Assembly: GCA_963816985.1 (NCBI GenBank)
Contig: CAWFMF010000004.1
Location: 2,852,001 to 2,916,000 of the forward strand
DNA from: JAIVJM01 sp963816985
GTDB taxonomy: Bacteria > Acidobacteriota > Blastocatellia > Pyrinomonadales > Pyrinomonadaceae
Length of the DNA stretch: 64,000 nucleotides
Direction of reading: 5' to 3'
Shown here: one piece after another, positions 18,171 through 26,152 of the stretch
Layout of the letters: every line of letters starts with the position of its first letter
Position numbering within the stretch: position 1 is the first letter of the stretch
Notes under the pieces: generated by a model
What the model saw: only the letters and a program-made list of their open reading frames with translations
Database searches by the model: none
Told to the model about the DNA's origin: nothing
Made by a program: the position numbers and the translations under genes

Positions 18171-18320
18171 AAGTCAGAAGTCAGAACGCGGAACGATGAA
18201 CTGTCGGAAGTTTTCAGTAGGCAGTTTTCAGTTTTCAGTTAAAGACCAGAACTGAAAACTGAAAACTCAAAACTGTTAACTGTCTTGCAGTTCATCGTTC
18301 CGCGTTCTGACTTCTGACTT
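18171..18320. repeat. Intergenic nested inverted repeat, family D copy 1
   Basis: Outer arms AAGTCAGAAGTCAGAACGCG and the following GAACGATGAACTG pair with their reverse complement ending CTGACTTCTGACTT. The inner arms carry GTTTTCAGTTTTCAGTT against ACTGAAAACTGAAAAC. Copy 2 at 23817-23953 shares the inner core but has wholly different, again self-complementary, outer arms. It ends six bases before the MerR-type promoter. Confidence 0.85.
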
Positions 18321-18325
18321 TCCCC

Positions 18326-18357
18326 TTGACTCTGTAGTCGGCTCCAGGGTTTACAAT
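18326..18357 (+). promoter_or_regulatory. MerR-type promoter/operator with 20-bp spacer
   Basis: TTGACT (18326-18331) and TACAAT (18352-18357) are separated by 20 bp. Between them lies the imperfect dyad ACTCTGTAG-TCGG-CTCCAGGGT (18329-18350). Over-long spacers with a central dyad are the known signature of MerR-family activated promoters, in which the bound regulator distorts DNA to realign the two elements. The layout is very like ZntR-type operators. Transcription would start at about 18364, at or next to the start codon of the regulator gene, so the mRNA may be leaderless. Confidence 0.8.
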
Positions 18358-18363
18358 GTTCAC

Positions 18364-18870
18364 ATGATGAGAACGGCGAAGGATTCTGAGAAGACGGAGG
18401 GGCGCGGCAGCGGGGGGCGGGCCTTGCGCATCGGCGAGGTCGCGCGGGAGTCCGGCGTCGGCGTCGAGACGCTGCGCTTTTACGAGCGGCGGGGCTTGCT
18501 CGGTCGCCCGCATCGCACGGGCGCGAACTACCGCGTCTATGACGAAGCGGTGCTCGAACGCCTCGCCTTCATCAAGCGCGCGCAGGCCGTCGGCTTCTCG
18601 CTCGACGAAATCACGGAGATTCTGGGCGAGAGCGAGGGCGGGCAACTGCCCTGCCGTCACGTCCGCGAGACGGCGCGGCGCAAGCTCGAAGAGTTAGACC
18701 GTCGTCTGGCCGAGCTGCAACGCTACCGCCGCGAACTACGGCGCACGCTTCGAGAGTGGGACGAGCGCGGCGAGGAAGAGGGCCGCGTCTGCGGCCTCAT
18801 CGAGCACAGCACCCTGAGCGCGCCCGCCGCCGCGCACGAAGGTCTGCGGCGTTCGAGGAGGGCGAAGTGA
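18364..18870 (+). CDS. MerR-family metal-responsive transcriptional regulator
   Basis: This 168-residue protein has an N-terminal extension of about 20 residues, then the MerR winged helix (LRIGEVARESGVGVETLRFY then ERRGLL, about 21-90) and a long dimerisation helix. Two cysteines are present, C97 (QLPCRHV) and C143 (GRVCGLIEH). After subtracting the extension they fall near the first and last metal-binding Cys of ZntR/MerR-type sensors, while the middle Cys pair of ZntR is missing. Metal specificity therefore cannot be assigned. Its gene sits on the MerR-type promoter at 18326-18357 and overlaps the start of the downstream P-type ATPase, so it probably controls its own operon. The start may be 18364 or 18367, since two ATGs are adjacent and no ribosome-binding site is visible. 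Confidence 0.9.
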   Translation: MMRTAKDSEKTEGRGSGGRALRIGEVARESGVGVETLRFYERRGLLGRPHRTGANYRVYDEAVLERLAFIKRAQAVGFSLDEITEILGESEGGQLPCRHVRETARRKLEELDRRLAELQRYRRELRRTLREWDERGEEEGRVCGLIEHSTLSAPAAAHEGLRRSRRAK

Positions 18871-21233
18871 AGACCGAGACACAGACAGCAGCCGCGTCTT
18901 CCGTCGCCGCATCAACGAGCCTGACGGCTGAGGTCGCGCGCGTTGACTTGCCCGTCACGGGCATGACCTGCGCGGCGTGCGCGCGGCGCATCGAGCGGCG
19001 TCTGTCGAAGTCGCCCGGCGTCGGCTCGGCCAACGTCAACTTCGCCACCGCGCGCGCGACCGTCTCTTACGACCCGGAGCGGACTGACGTACCGCAACTC
19101 GTCCGCGCGGTCGAGGACATCGGCTACGGCCTCATAGACGTGACGGGCGAGAAAGAGTCAGAGGGGTTGAGCCGCGAAGAGGAGGCGAGGAGCGAGGAGC
19201 TTCGAGACATCCGTCGCCGCTTCGCCGTCGCCGCCGTGCTCTCTCTGCCCGTCCTCGTCATCGCGATGTCGCACGGTCGCATCCCGCTCTTCGACGCGTG
19301 GTGGGCCAACTGGCTGCAACTCGCGCTCACCGCGCCCGTCGTCTTCTACAGCGGCTGGCCTTTCTACCGGGGCGCTTGGACGGCGCTCAGCCACCGCGCC
19401 GCCGACATGAACACGCTCATCGCAACGGGCACGGGCGCGGCCTTCGTCTACTCGGTCGTGGCGACCGTCGCCCCCGGACTCTTCGCGCAGACGACAGTCA
19501 ACGACGGGATGCCGCCGTTGACGGACGCGCTCCCGTCCGACTGGGGGATGGGGCCGATGGTTCCGGTCTACTTCGAGGCGGCGTCGGTCATCATCGCGCT
19601 CGTCCTTTTGGGCCGCCTGCTCGAAGCGCGTGCGCGCGGGCGCACGTCCGAGGCCATTAAGAAGTTGATGGGCTTGCAGGCGCGCACCGCGCGCGTCGTG
19701 CGGGCAGGCGGGGTTTACGAGGACGTGCCCGTCGAAGAGCTTGTGCCCGGCGACCTGATTCTCGTCCGCCCCGGCGAGAAGATTCCGACCGACGGCTTGA
19801 TTACGGAGGGCGCGTCCTTCGTGGACGAATCCATGTTGACGGGCGAGAGCATCCCCGTCGAGAAAAGGGAAGGCGCGGAGGTCGTGGGCGCGTCGGTCAA
19901 CGGCACGGGCAGTTTTACTTTCCGCGCGACGCGCGTGGGCCGCAACACGGTCTTACAGCAGATAGTCCGGCTCGTGCAGGACGCGCAGGGCTCGCGCGCG
20001 CCCGTCGCGCGTCTGGCCGACCGCGTGAGCGGCTACTTCACGCCGGTCGTCATCATCATCGCCGTCCTGACCTTCGTCGTCTGGTTCGTCGCCGCGCCGC
20101 AGGAGACGCGGCTCACGACGGCGCTCGTCAACTTCGTCTCCGTCCTCATCATCGCCTGCCCGTGCGCGCTCGGACTGGCGACGCCGACCGCCGTCATGGT
20201 CGGGACGGGCCGCGCCGCGCAGGCCGGAGTCCTCATCAAAGGCGGCGAGGCTCTGGAGGCGGCGCACAAACTCCAAACGGTCGTCCTCGACAAGACCGGG
20301 ACGCTGACGGAAGGCAAGCCCTCCGTGACCGACGTGCTCGCCGTTGAAGGGTGGACGGAGGAAGAGCTTCTGCGTCTCGCCGCCTCAATCGAGCGCGGGA
20401 GCGAGCACCCGCTCGGCGAAGCGGTCGTGCGGCGGGCCGAAGAACTCGGACTCGCGCTCGCACCGGCAAGTGATTTCAACGCGCTGGCCGGTCACGGCGT
20501 CGAGGCCCTTGCCGAAGGCCGTCGCGTGTTGGTCGGGAATTTGAAGTTGATGAAGGAGCGCGGCGTCGCCCTCAAAGGATTGGGTGAGCGCGCCGAGGCT
20601 CTCGCGGCTGAAGGGAAGACGCCCGTCTTCGTCGCTTCGGACGGCGAGGCGGCGGGCCTCATCGCCGTCGCGGATAAGCTCAGGCCGGAGTCGGCGGAGG
20701 CCGTCTCGGCGCTCAAGCGTCTCGGCCTCGAAGTGCTGATGCTGACGGGCGACAACCGCCGGACGGCGGAGGCGGTGGCGCGCGCCGTAGGCATTGAGCG
20801 CGTGCTCGCCGAAGTCTTGCCCGACGGTAAGGCTGACGAGGTGAAGAAGCTGCAAGCGGAAGGGAAACGCGTGGCGATGGTCGGCGACGGCATCAACGAC
20901 GCGCCCGCTCTGGCGCAGGCCGACGTCGGCATCGCGACGGGCACGGGCACCGACATCGCGATGGAGGCCGCCGACATCACGCTCGTCGGCGGGTCTCTCA
21001 GCGGCGTCGTGGCGGCCATCGAGCTCGCGCGCCGCACGATGCGCGTCATCCGCCAGAACCTCTTCTGGGCCTTCGTCTACAACGCGCTCGGCATCCCCGT
21101 CGCGGCGGGCGCGCTCTATCCCTTCACGGGCTGGACGCTCTCGCCCGTCCTGGCGAGCGCGGCGATGGCGCTCTCGTCCGTCTCGGTTGTGACGAACAGT
21201 CTGCGGCTCCGCCGCTTCAAGGCGCGCGGTTAA
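18867..21233 (+). CDS. copA: Copper-translocating P1B-type ATPase
   Basis: An ATP-driven exporter in the inner membrane. The 788-residue protein has one heavy-metal-associated domain (VTGMTCAACARRIERRL, CxxC near residue 36), eight predicted membrane helices, the phosphatase-loop motif DESMLTGES, CPC in IIACPCALGLATPTA, the phosphorylation site VVLDKTGTLTEG, the HP motif SEHPLGEAV and GDGINDAPALAQADVGIA. The C-terminal helix residues (YNALG and MALSSVSVVTNSLRL) match the Cu(+)-ATPase subgroup P1B-1. The start is GTG at 18867, overlapping the regulator's stop and preceded by GAGGAGG five bases upstream. The longer frame from 18756 would overlap the MerR gene and is rejected. It is translationally coupled to the regulator. 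Confidence 0.93.
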   Translation: MKTETQTAAASSVAASTSLTAEVARVDLPVTGMTCAACARRIERRLSKSPGVGSANVNFATARATVSYDPERTDVPQLVRAVEDIGYGLIDVTGEKESEGLSREEEARSEELRDIRRRFAVAAVLSLPVLVIAMSHGRIPLFDAWWANWLQLALTAPVVFYSGWPFYRGAWTALSHRAADMNTLIATGTGAAFVYSVVATVAPGLFAQTTVNDGMPPLTDALPSDWGMGPMVPVYFEAASVIIALVLLGRLLEARARGRTSEAIKKLMGLQARTARVVRAGGVYEDVPVEELVPGDLILVRPGEKIPTDGLITEGASFVDESMLTGESIPVEKREGAEVVGASVNGTGSFTFRATRVGRNTVLQQIVRLVQDAQGSRAPVARLADRVSGYFTPVVIIIAVLTFVVWFVAAPQETRLTTALVNFVSVLIIACPCALGLATPTAVMVGTGRAAQAGVLIKGGEALEAAHKLQTVVLDKTGTLTEGKPSVTDVLAVEGWTEEELLRLAASIERGSEHPLGEAVVRRAEELGLALAPASDFNALAGHGVEALAEGRRVLVGNLKLMKERGVALKGLGERAEALAAEGKTPVFVASDGEAAGLIAVADKLRPESAEAVSALKRLGLEVLMLTGDNRRTAEAVARAVGIERVLAEVLPDGKADEVKKLQAEGKRVAMVGDGINDAPALAQADVGIATGTGTDIAMEAADITLVGGSLSGVVAAIELARRTMRVIRQNLFWAFVYNALGIPVAAGALYPFTGWTLSPVLASAAMALSSVSVVTNSLRLRRFKARG

Positions 21234-21252
21234 ATTCGTCGAGGTGTTAATG

Positions 21253-21339
21253 ATGGACACGACTGAAATCATCGTCGTCATCGGCGGCTTGCTGCTCGCC
21301 GCGTTTGTCGCGTGGTTCTTCTTCATGGGCGAGGGCTAG
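21253..21339 (+). CDS. 28-residue single-pass membrane peptide downstream of copA
   Basis: The short frame encodes a peptide with a Thr/Glu N-terminus, a transmembrane stretch (IIVVIGGLLLAAFVAWFFF) and an acidic MGEG tail. GAGGTG lies six bases before the ATG at 21253; a second ATG at 21250 is in frame. It starts 20 bases after the copA stop. From memory, N-termini of some copper-associated cupredoxin-domain proteins begin with a very similar helix ending in WFFF. This may be a free-standing version or a remnant of such an anchor. Its size makes it easy to miss. A role with CopA is inferred from position. Confidence 0.6.
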   Translation: MDTTEIIVVIGGLLLAAFVAWFFFMGEG

Positions 21340-21449
21340 AGGACTTCGGCAGAGTGCGGAGTCGGCCCGCGCGTTGGTCGCGTGTGGCGCGTTCGTGTTA
21401 AATTCGGGCGAGCCGGGAAAGCGTTTCGGTCATCGAAGTTCTAAGTCTT

Positions 21450-22055
21450 ATGCTGCGTCGTCTTCTCTTTGCGGGCCTCCTCAACGCGCTGCTCTTGTGC
21501 GGCTGGGGCGGCGTGTTCGCCGCCGCGATGTGCCCGCACGCCTCGGCGCGTGCCGCGCACGCCGGGCTGCACGAGTGCTGCCGCGCGCGCCTCGCGCACA
21601 AGACCTCGAAGCCGCCTGCAACGCACTGCGACACGCGGGCCGAGTCCGCGAGCCTCGCGCACGACACGCACGGGGCACGGGGCACGCACGAAGAGACGCG
21701 CGCTCAAGACGCGACGCCGCCGCGAGTGTCTGAGCATCCCTCGCACGGGACGGCCCACGCCGCGCGCGAAGGACGGGCCGACGACGGCCTCGTCCGCGAA
21801 GGGGCGCGGGCGGCACGGGCTGTCCGGTCTTCCGAAGGTTGCGCGCACTGCGTCGGGCAACCCACGCGCCCGAACGTGCCCGCGAAGTCGCGCGGCGGCG
21901 AAGTCGCGCGCCGCGACCAGAGCCGCCCAGAGCCGCGCGTCCACGCGCCTGAGACATTCTCTTTCGCTTCGTTCGCCCCGGCGGTCATCCCCGTTCAGGG
22001 CTCGCCGCCCGGCGCTTCACGCCTCCACGTCCTCTTAGGCGTCTTCCTCATCTAG
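21450..22055 (+). CDS. Secreted Cys/His-rich protein, putative metal binding
   Basis: The 201-residue protein has an N-terminal signal sequence (LLFAGLLNALLLCGWGGVFA) followed by AAMCPHASARAAHAGLHECC. It is rich in His and Cys through the middle (THCDTRAES, EHPSHGTAHA, EGCAHCVGQ) and ends in a hydrophobic stretch (LHVLLGVFLI). The Cys/His content and position between copA and a His-rich outer-membrane protein suggest periplasmic metal binding. No named family was recognised. The ribosome-binding site is weak, and GC-rich DNA gives long overlapping frames here, so the reading frame is likely but not certain. Confidence 0.55.
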   Translation: MLRRLLFAGLLNALLLCGWGGVFAAAMCPHASARAAHAGLHECCRARLAHKTSKPPATHCDTRAESASLAHDTHGARGTHEETRAQDATPPRVSEHPSHGTAHAAREGRADDGLVREGARAARAVRSSEGCAHCVGQPTRPNVPAKSRGGEVARRDQSRPEPRVHAPETFSFASFAPAVIPVQGSPPGASRLHVLLGVFLI

Positions 22056-22192
22056 CTCTTCCCTGCGCGCCCTGCCGACCGCTCCGGCGGCGAGGCGGCG
22101 CACTCCTGCGTCCAGAAACACAATTCGACGACCAGCGTCCGAGCGGAGGGCTCGTCCGTCCGCGCGGAGTTTTTCAAGAGGGAGAAGGGAAG

Positions 22193-23803
22193 ATGAAGAT
22201 TGACGTGCCGCCCCGTTTCGAGAGGGCGGCGAGATTAAAGAGACGGACGATTTTACGCGCCTTCGTGTTGGCCCTCGCGGTCTGCCTCGCGTCCGCGACC
22301 GCCGCCGCCGCGCAGCACGAGGGGCACACCATGCCTCAACCCACGCCGAGCCCGACGCCGAAAACGAAAGAGGCCGCGCCGGCGCAAACACCGAGCCCGG
22401 CCCCGACGACTCGGCAGCAGCAAGACCCTTCGCAACACGAGCACGCCGCGCCGACGCCGACGCCCGCCGACGCAGTGGATCACTCACAGCACGGCGTCAA
22501 GAGCGAAGCGGATCATTCCGCGCACGGGGGCGAGCGCGGTCTGATGGTGATGGAGGGCGGGCAGATGGGCGTCCGCGTCGGCGCGAGCGCGTCGAACGTC
22601 ATGCCGATGGGGCGGATGGGTTCGGGCACGGCGTGGCAACCCGGCTCGTCGCCGATGTACATGTGGCACCGGACGGAGGGCGAGTGGCTCCTCATGCTCC
22701 ACGGCGAGGCGAAGCTCGGCGTCAACTCGCAGGGCGGCCCGCGCGGCGTGACCAAGTTCGAGTCGCAGAACTGGCTCATGCCGATGGCTTACCGGCGCGT
22801 CGGGCGCGGCACACTTCAACTACGAGGGATGTTCAGCCTTGAGCCCCTGACCTTCTCCGGCGCGGGCTCGCCGCAACTCTTCCAGACCGGCGAGGTTTAC
22901 AAGGGGCAGCCCATCCGCGACTTCCAGCACCCGCACGACCTCTTTATGGAGTTGTCGGCGCAGTACACAATGCCTCTCGGCGAGCGCGGGACGTGGTACG
23001 CCTACTTCGGCTTTCCGGGCGAGCCCGCGCTCGGCCCCGTCGCCTTCATGCACCGCGCGTCCGCTTCCGAGAACCCGACCGCGCCGCTCGCGCACCACCA
23101 GCAAGACTCGACGCACATCTCTTTCGGCGTCCTCACCTCCGGCTTCACTTACCGCTGGCTGAAGCTGGAAGGCTCGGTCTTCAACGGTCGAGAGCCGGAC
23201 GACAAGCGTTACGGCTTCGAGTTCAACCCCCTCACCTCGCGCTCGGTGCGCGTCTCGGTCGCGCCGAACGAGAACTGGGCTTTGCAGTACTCCTACGGCC
23301 TGCTCAGGAATCCCGAATTCTTCTCCCCCGGCGACACGCGACGGCAGACGGCCTCCGTCCAGTACAACCGCCCCGTCGCGCGCGGCAACTTCGCGGCGGC
23401 CCTCATCTGGGGACGCAACCGCGAGCAGCACGACGGCGAGACCTTCCGCCTCAACGGTTACACGGCGGAGGCGACCGTCAACTTCCTCGACAAGAATTAC
23501 CTTTACACGCGGCTCGAACTCGCGGACAGGGAAGGCGAAGACCTTCTGAGTCACGACGAACTACACGGCCTCGGCTTCGGAGACCACGAGCACCCGCAGT
23601 TCCGCGTCGGCGCTTACACCTTCGGCGCGGCGCGCGACCTCTGGGAGACGGACACGCTCTCCGTCGCCCTCGGCGGCGACGCGACCCTCTATTCCAAGCC
23701 CGGCCTCCTCGACGCGCTTTACGGGCGCAACCCGACCTCGTATAAATTCTTCATCCGCCTCCGCCCGCGCGCGTTGAAGACGACGGAGCACGGCGGGCAT
23801 TGA
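22193..23803 (+). CDS. His/Met-rich putative outer-membrane barrel protein of the copper island
   Basis: A 536-residue exported protein with a long basic N-region and a signal peptide ending near AAAAQHEGH. The next 90 residues are a His/Pro/Thr-rich linker (QHEGHTMPQPTPSPTP, HSQHGVKSEADHSAHGG) that could bind metal. The rest has alternating aromatic and polar strands, such as WLLMLHGEAKLGVN, GTWYAYFGFPG and NWALQYSYGLLRNPEF, typical of an outer-membrane beta-barrel. It also holds DFQHPHDLFM and a terminal TTEHGGH. GGGAGAAGGGAAG precedes the ATG. By content and position it resembles PcoB-like copper-resistance barrels, but I cannot confirm homology. It probably moves or binds copper at the outer membrane. 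Confidence 0.75.
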   Translation: MKIDVPPRFERAARLKRRTILRAFVLALAVCLASATAAAAQHEGHTMPQPTPSPTPKTKEAAPAQTPSPAPTTRQQQDPSQHEHAAPTPTPADAVDHSQHGVKSEADHSAHGGERGLMVMEGGQMGVRVGASASNVMPMGRMGSGTAWQPGSSPMYMWHRTEGEWLLMLHGEAKLGVNSQGGPRGVTKFESQNWLMPMAYRRVGRGTLQLRGMFSLEPLTFSGAGSPQLFQTGEVYKGQPIRDFQHPHDLFMELSAQYTMPLGERGTWYAYFGFPGEPALGPVAFMHRASASENPTAPLAHHQQDSTHISFGVLTSGFTYRWLKLEGSVFNGREPDDKRYGFEFNPLTSRSVRVSVAPNENWALQYSYGLLRNPEFFSPGDTRRQTASVQYNRPVARGNFAAALIWGRNREQHDGETFRLNGYTAEATVNFLDKNYLYTRLELADREGEDLLSHDELHGLGFGDHEHPQFRVGAYTFGAARDLWETDTLSVALGGDATLYSKPGLLDALYGRNPTSYKFFIRLRPRALKTTEHGGH

Positions 23804-23816
23804 AACAAATGATGAA

Positions 23817-23953
23817 TGATGAATGCGGAATGATGAATGGCGGGAAGTTTTCAGTAAACAGTTTTCAGTTTTCAGTTCCGGTCTTATCTGAAAACTGAAA
23901 ACTCAAACCTGATAACTGTCTTTCATTCATCATTCATCATTCCGCATTCATCA
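23817..23953. repeat. Intergenic nested inverted repeat, family D copy 2
   Basis: Outer arms TGATGAATGCGGAATGATGA (plus ATG) and their perfect reverse complement enclose the same inner core as at 18171-18320 (GGAAGTTTTCAGTA, CAGTTTTCAGTTTTCAGTT against CTGAAAACTGAAAACTC). It lies between the putative barrel gene and the PCYC lipoprotein gene. Confidence 0.85.
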
Positions 23954-23992
23954 CTTCTTTTGCTACTCTTCTCGAAGGAGCTTTGAAGTTTT

Positions 23993-24520
23993 ATGAAGAA
24001 CAAGCTATTGACGCTCGGACTGATTCTCTCGCTCGTCGCCGTGGCCGCGTGTTCGGGCGGCACGGCGTCGCAGGATAAGGCGACGCGGCGCTCCGACTCG
24101 CCGCAGGCGGCGAAGGCGACCGACCCGCCCGCTTTCAAACCCCCGGCGAACGCGGAAGCCCCCGGCCACGAGGGCCACGGCCACGGCGCTCCCGGCGAAG
24201 TCCCCGCGTTCGAGATAAGCGCGGCGGCCTTGAAGAACTTAGCGCCGACGCTCGCGCCCGAAAAGTTCAGCGGCAAGCAGCGGCTCGGCTACTTGGCGGC
24301 GAAGGAAATCCCGCAGACGCTCGCGCAGCTCCCGTGCTACTGTCACTGCGACAAGGGCTTCGGCCACAAGAGCCTCCAGACCTGTTTCGTGGACGACCAC
24401 GCGGCCCACTGCGCCATCTGCATAGACGAGGCGCTCCTCGCCCTCCAACTGGAGAAGAAGGAGAAACTGAGCCCCGCGCAGATTCGCGAGCGCATCATCG
24501 CGCAGTACGGCTCGCAGTAA
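23993..24520 (+). CDS. PCYC-motif lipoprotein
   Basis: The 175-residue protein starts with a lipoprotein signal (LILSLVAVAACSGG, lipidated Cys near residue 20). A spacer containing GHEGHGHGAPG follows. The C-terminal half contains QLPCYCHCDKGFGHKSLQTC, then FVDDHAAHCAICIDEALLA. This matches the family of unknown-function proteins with a PCYCxC motif (PF13798-type). The five Cys of this block plus His residues make metal binding plausible. It closes the copper island downstream of the His-rich barrel protein. GAAGGAG precedes the ATG at a rather long distance. Confidence 0.82.
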   Translation: MKNKLLTLGLILSLVAVAACSGGTASQDKATRRSDSPQAAKATDPPAFKPPANAEAPGHEGHGHGAPGEVPAFEISAAALKNLAPTLAPEKFSGKQRLGYLAAKEIPQTLAQLPCYCHCDKGFGHKSLQTCFVDDHAAHCAICIDEALLALQLEKKEKLSPAQIRERIIAQYGSQ

Positions 24521-24596
24521 ACTTATAAAGCGAACGCGTCCCCCGCGCGACCGCCTCTAAATTCCCCCGGAAGAAAGTTTTCAGGAGGGAGAAGTG

Positions 24597-25355
24597 ATGA
24601 AAAAGATTTGGAGACGAAGCGCAGCCTTCGCGCTCGCGGCGGGACTCTTGCTCGCGGCGTCGAACGCCCCGGCGTCGGCGCAGAAGAAGGGCACGACGAC
24701 GACTCAAGGCGCGGTCAAGTTCACGCCGAAACGTTCGAAGGACGCGACGCGCCACTCGAACGACGCGGCAAGGGTCTTGCGCGAGGTGATGTCCGTGCCG
24801 GAGCGCGCCATCCCGCGCGACCTGCTCGAAGGGGCCGAGGCCGTCGCCGTCTGCCCCGGCGTCCTGAGCGCGGCCTTCATCGTCGGCGGTCGGAAAGGCG
24901 ACTGCATCATCAGCCGCCGCACGGCGAATAAGGGCTGGGGCACGCCCGTCTTCTACAACATGGCGGGCGGCAGCTTCGGCGCGCAGATCGGCGGGCAGAA
25001 GACCGACTTCGTTCTGCTCTTCATGAACGACGAAGCCTTGAAGGGGATGATGGAGGACAAGTTCGAGGTCGGCGGCGAGGTGGGCGTCGCCGCCGGGCCC
25101 GTGGGCCGCTCGCTCGGCGCGGGAACCAACCCGACGCTCGACGCGGGCATCCTCACCTACGCGCGCAGCAAAGGGGCCTTCATCGGCGCGGCGCTCAAGG
25201 GGGTCGCCATCACCCCGGACAACGACCTCAACGAAGCCTTCTACGGCAAGAAGGCTTCGGAGCTTCTCGCGGGCCGCGCCGACACTCCCGCCCCCACGGC
25301 GGTGCGCGCCTTCCCCTTGCAGATTAACCGCTACTCCGTGCGTCTCCCGAATTGA
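24597..25355 (+). CDS. Secreted SYLF (Ysc84-like) lipid-binding-domain protein 1
   Basis: A 252-residue exported protein with a signal peptide ending near ASAQ. The SYLF domain is recognisable from AIPRDLLEGAEAVAVCPGVL, then FIVGGRKGDCIISRR, GGSFGAQIGGQKTDFVLLFM and LDAGILTYARSKGAFIGAALKG. SYLF domains bind phosphoinositides in eukaryotes; the bacterial role is unclear, probably envelope or lipid related. AGGAGG lies eight bases before ATG 24597, with a GTG one codon earlier as an alternative. The gene is followed after 25 bases by a close paralogue, pointing to a tandem duplication and one operon. Confidence 0.88.
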   Translation: MKKIWRRSAAFALAAGLLLAASNAPASAQKKGTTTTQGAVKFTPKRSKDATRHSNDAARVLREVMSVPERAIPRDLLEGAEAVAVCPGVLSAAFIVGGRKGDCIISRRTANKGWGTPVFYNMAGGSFGAQIGGQKTDFVLLFMNDEALKGMMEDKFEVGGEVGVAAGPVGRSLGAGTNPTLDAGILTYARSKGAFIGAALKGVAITPDNDLNEAFYGKKASELLAGRADTPAPTAVRAFPLQINRYSVRLPN

Positions 25356-25380
25356 ACGACCTCAAACTGGAGGAGATTGA

Positions 25381-26133
25381 ATGAAGCGCATTTTTCATCA
25401 ACTGATTCTCGCGGCCTTCGCCGCCGCAATCCTCTTGCTCCCGTCCCCGGCGAGCGCGCAGACCGAGCGCGAAAGGCGCGCGACCCATCCCGCCCCCACG
25501 GCCACCGCCAAGCAGCAGAAGGAGGCCGGTAAGAAATCCGAGGCGTCGGCCCGCGTCTTCGACCAGATCATGGGCGCACCCGACCGGGGCATCCCGCGCG
25601 AGCTGCTCGACCGTGCCGAGGCCGTCGCCGTCTTCCCCGGCGTCTTGAAGGCCGGGTTCCTCGTCGGCGGTCGCGGCGGCAGCGGCATCATCAGCCGCCG
25701 CGTGACGGGCGGTTGGAGCGCCCCCGCCTTCTTCAAGCTCGGCGGCGCGTCGGTCGGCCTGCAAATCGGCGCGTCGAAGACAGACTTCGTGCTGCTCTTC
25801 ATGAACGAAGACGCCTTGAAAGGACTCCTCGAAGACAAGTTCGAGCTGGGCGGCGAGGCGAGCGCCGCCGCCGGGCCGGTCGGGCGCGCGGCATCCGCCA
25901 CCACGAATCTGACTTTCGACGCCGGAATCCTCTCCTACTCGCGCAGCAAGGGACTCTTCGCCGGGCTCGAACTCAAAGGCGCGGTCATCAACCCCGACAA
26001 CAACTTGAACGAAGCCCTCTACGGCTTCAAGGCCCGCGACATTCTGACCGGCGCGAACAAAGTTAACATGGCCGACGTGCTCCCCTCCATCATCCTCTTC
26101 CCCAACACGCTCGCCCGCTACTCGATTAAGTAA
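25381..26133 (+). CDS. Secreted SYLF (Ysc84-like) lipid-binding-domain protein 2
   Basis: A 250-residue paralogue of the preceding gene, with signal peptide (AAILLLPSPASAQ) and the same domain sequence: GIPRELLDRAEAVAVFPGVL, FLVGGRGGSGIISRR, GASVGLQIGASKTDFVLLFM and LDAGILSY in the variant form FDAGILSYSRSKGLFAGLEL. The two proteins agree over nearly their whole mature length and differ mostly in the linker after the signal peptide. AGGAG precedes the ATG. A strong hairpin terminator at 26153-26190 ends the operon. Confidence 0.88.
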   Translation: MKRIFHQLILAAFAAAILLLPSPASAQTERERRATHPAPTATAKQQKEAGKKSEASARVFDQIMGAPDRGIPRELLDRAEAVAVFPGVLKAGFLVGGRGGSGIISRRVTGGWSAPAFFKLGGASVGLQIGASKTDFVLLFMNEDALKGLLEDKFELGGEASAAAGPVGRAASATTNLTFDAGILSYSRSKGLFAGLELKGAVINPDNNLNEALYGFKARDILTGANKVNMADVLPSIILFPNTLARYSIK

Positions 26134-26152
26134 AACGGCACGAGCCGAAACC

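Noticed and set aside
13609..23953. Long intergenic hairpins considered as CRISPR repeats, small RNA genes or attachment sites
   Set aside because: There is no repeat-spacer periodicity and no cas or integrase genes. They are isolated inverted repeats and are listed as repeat families instead.
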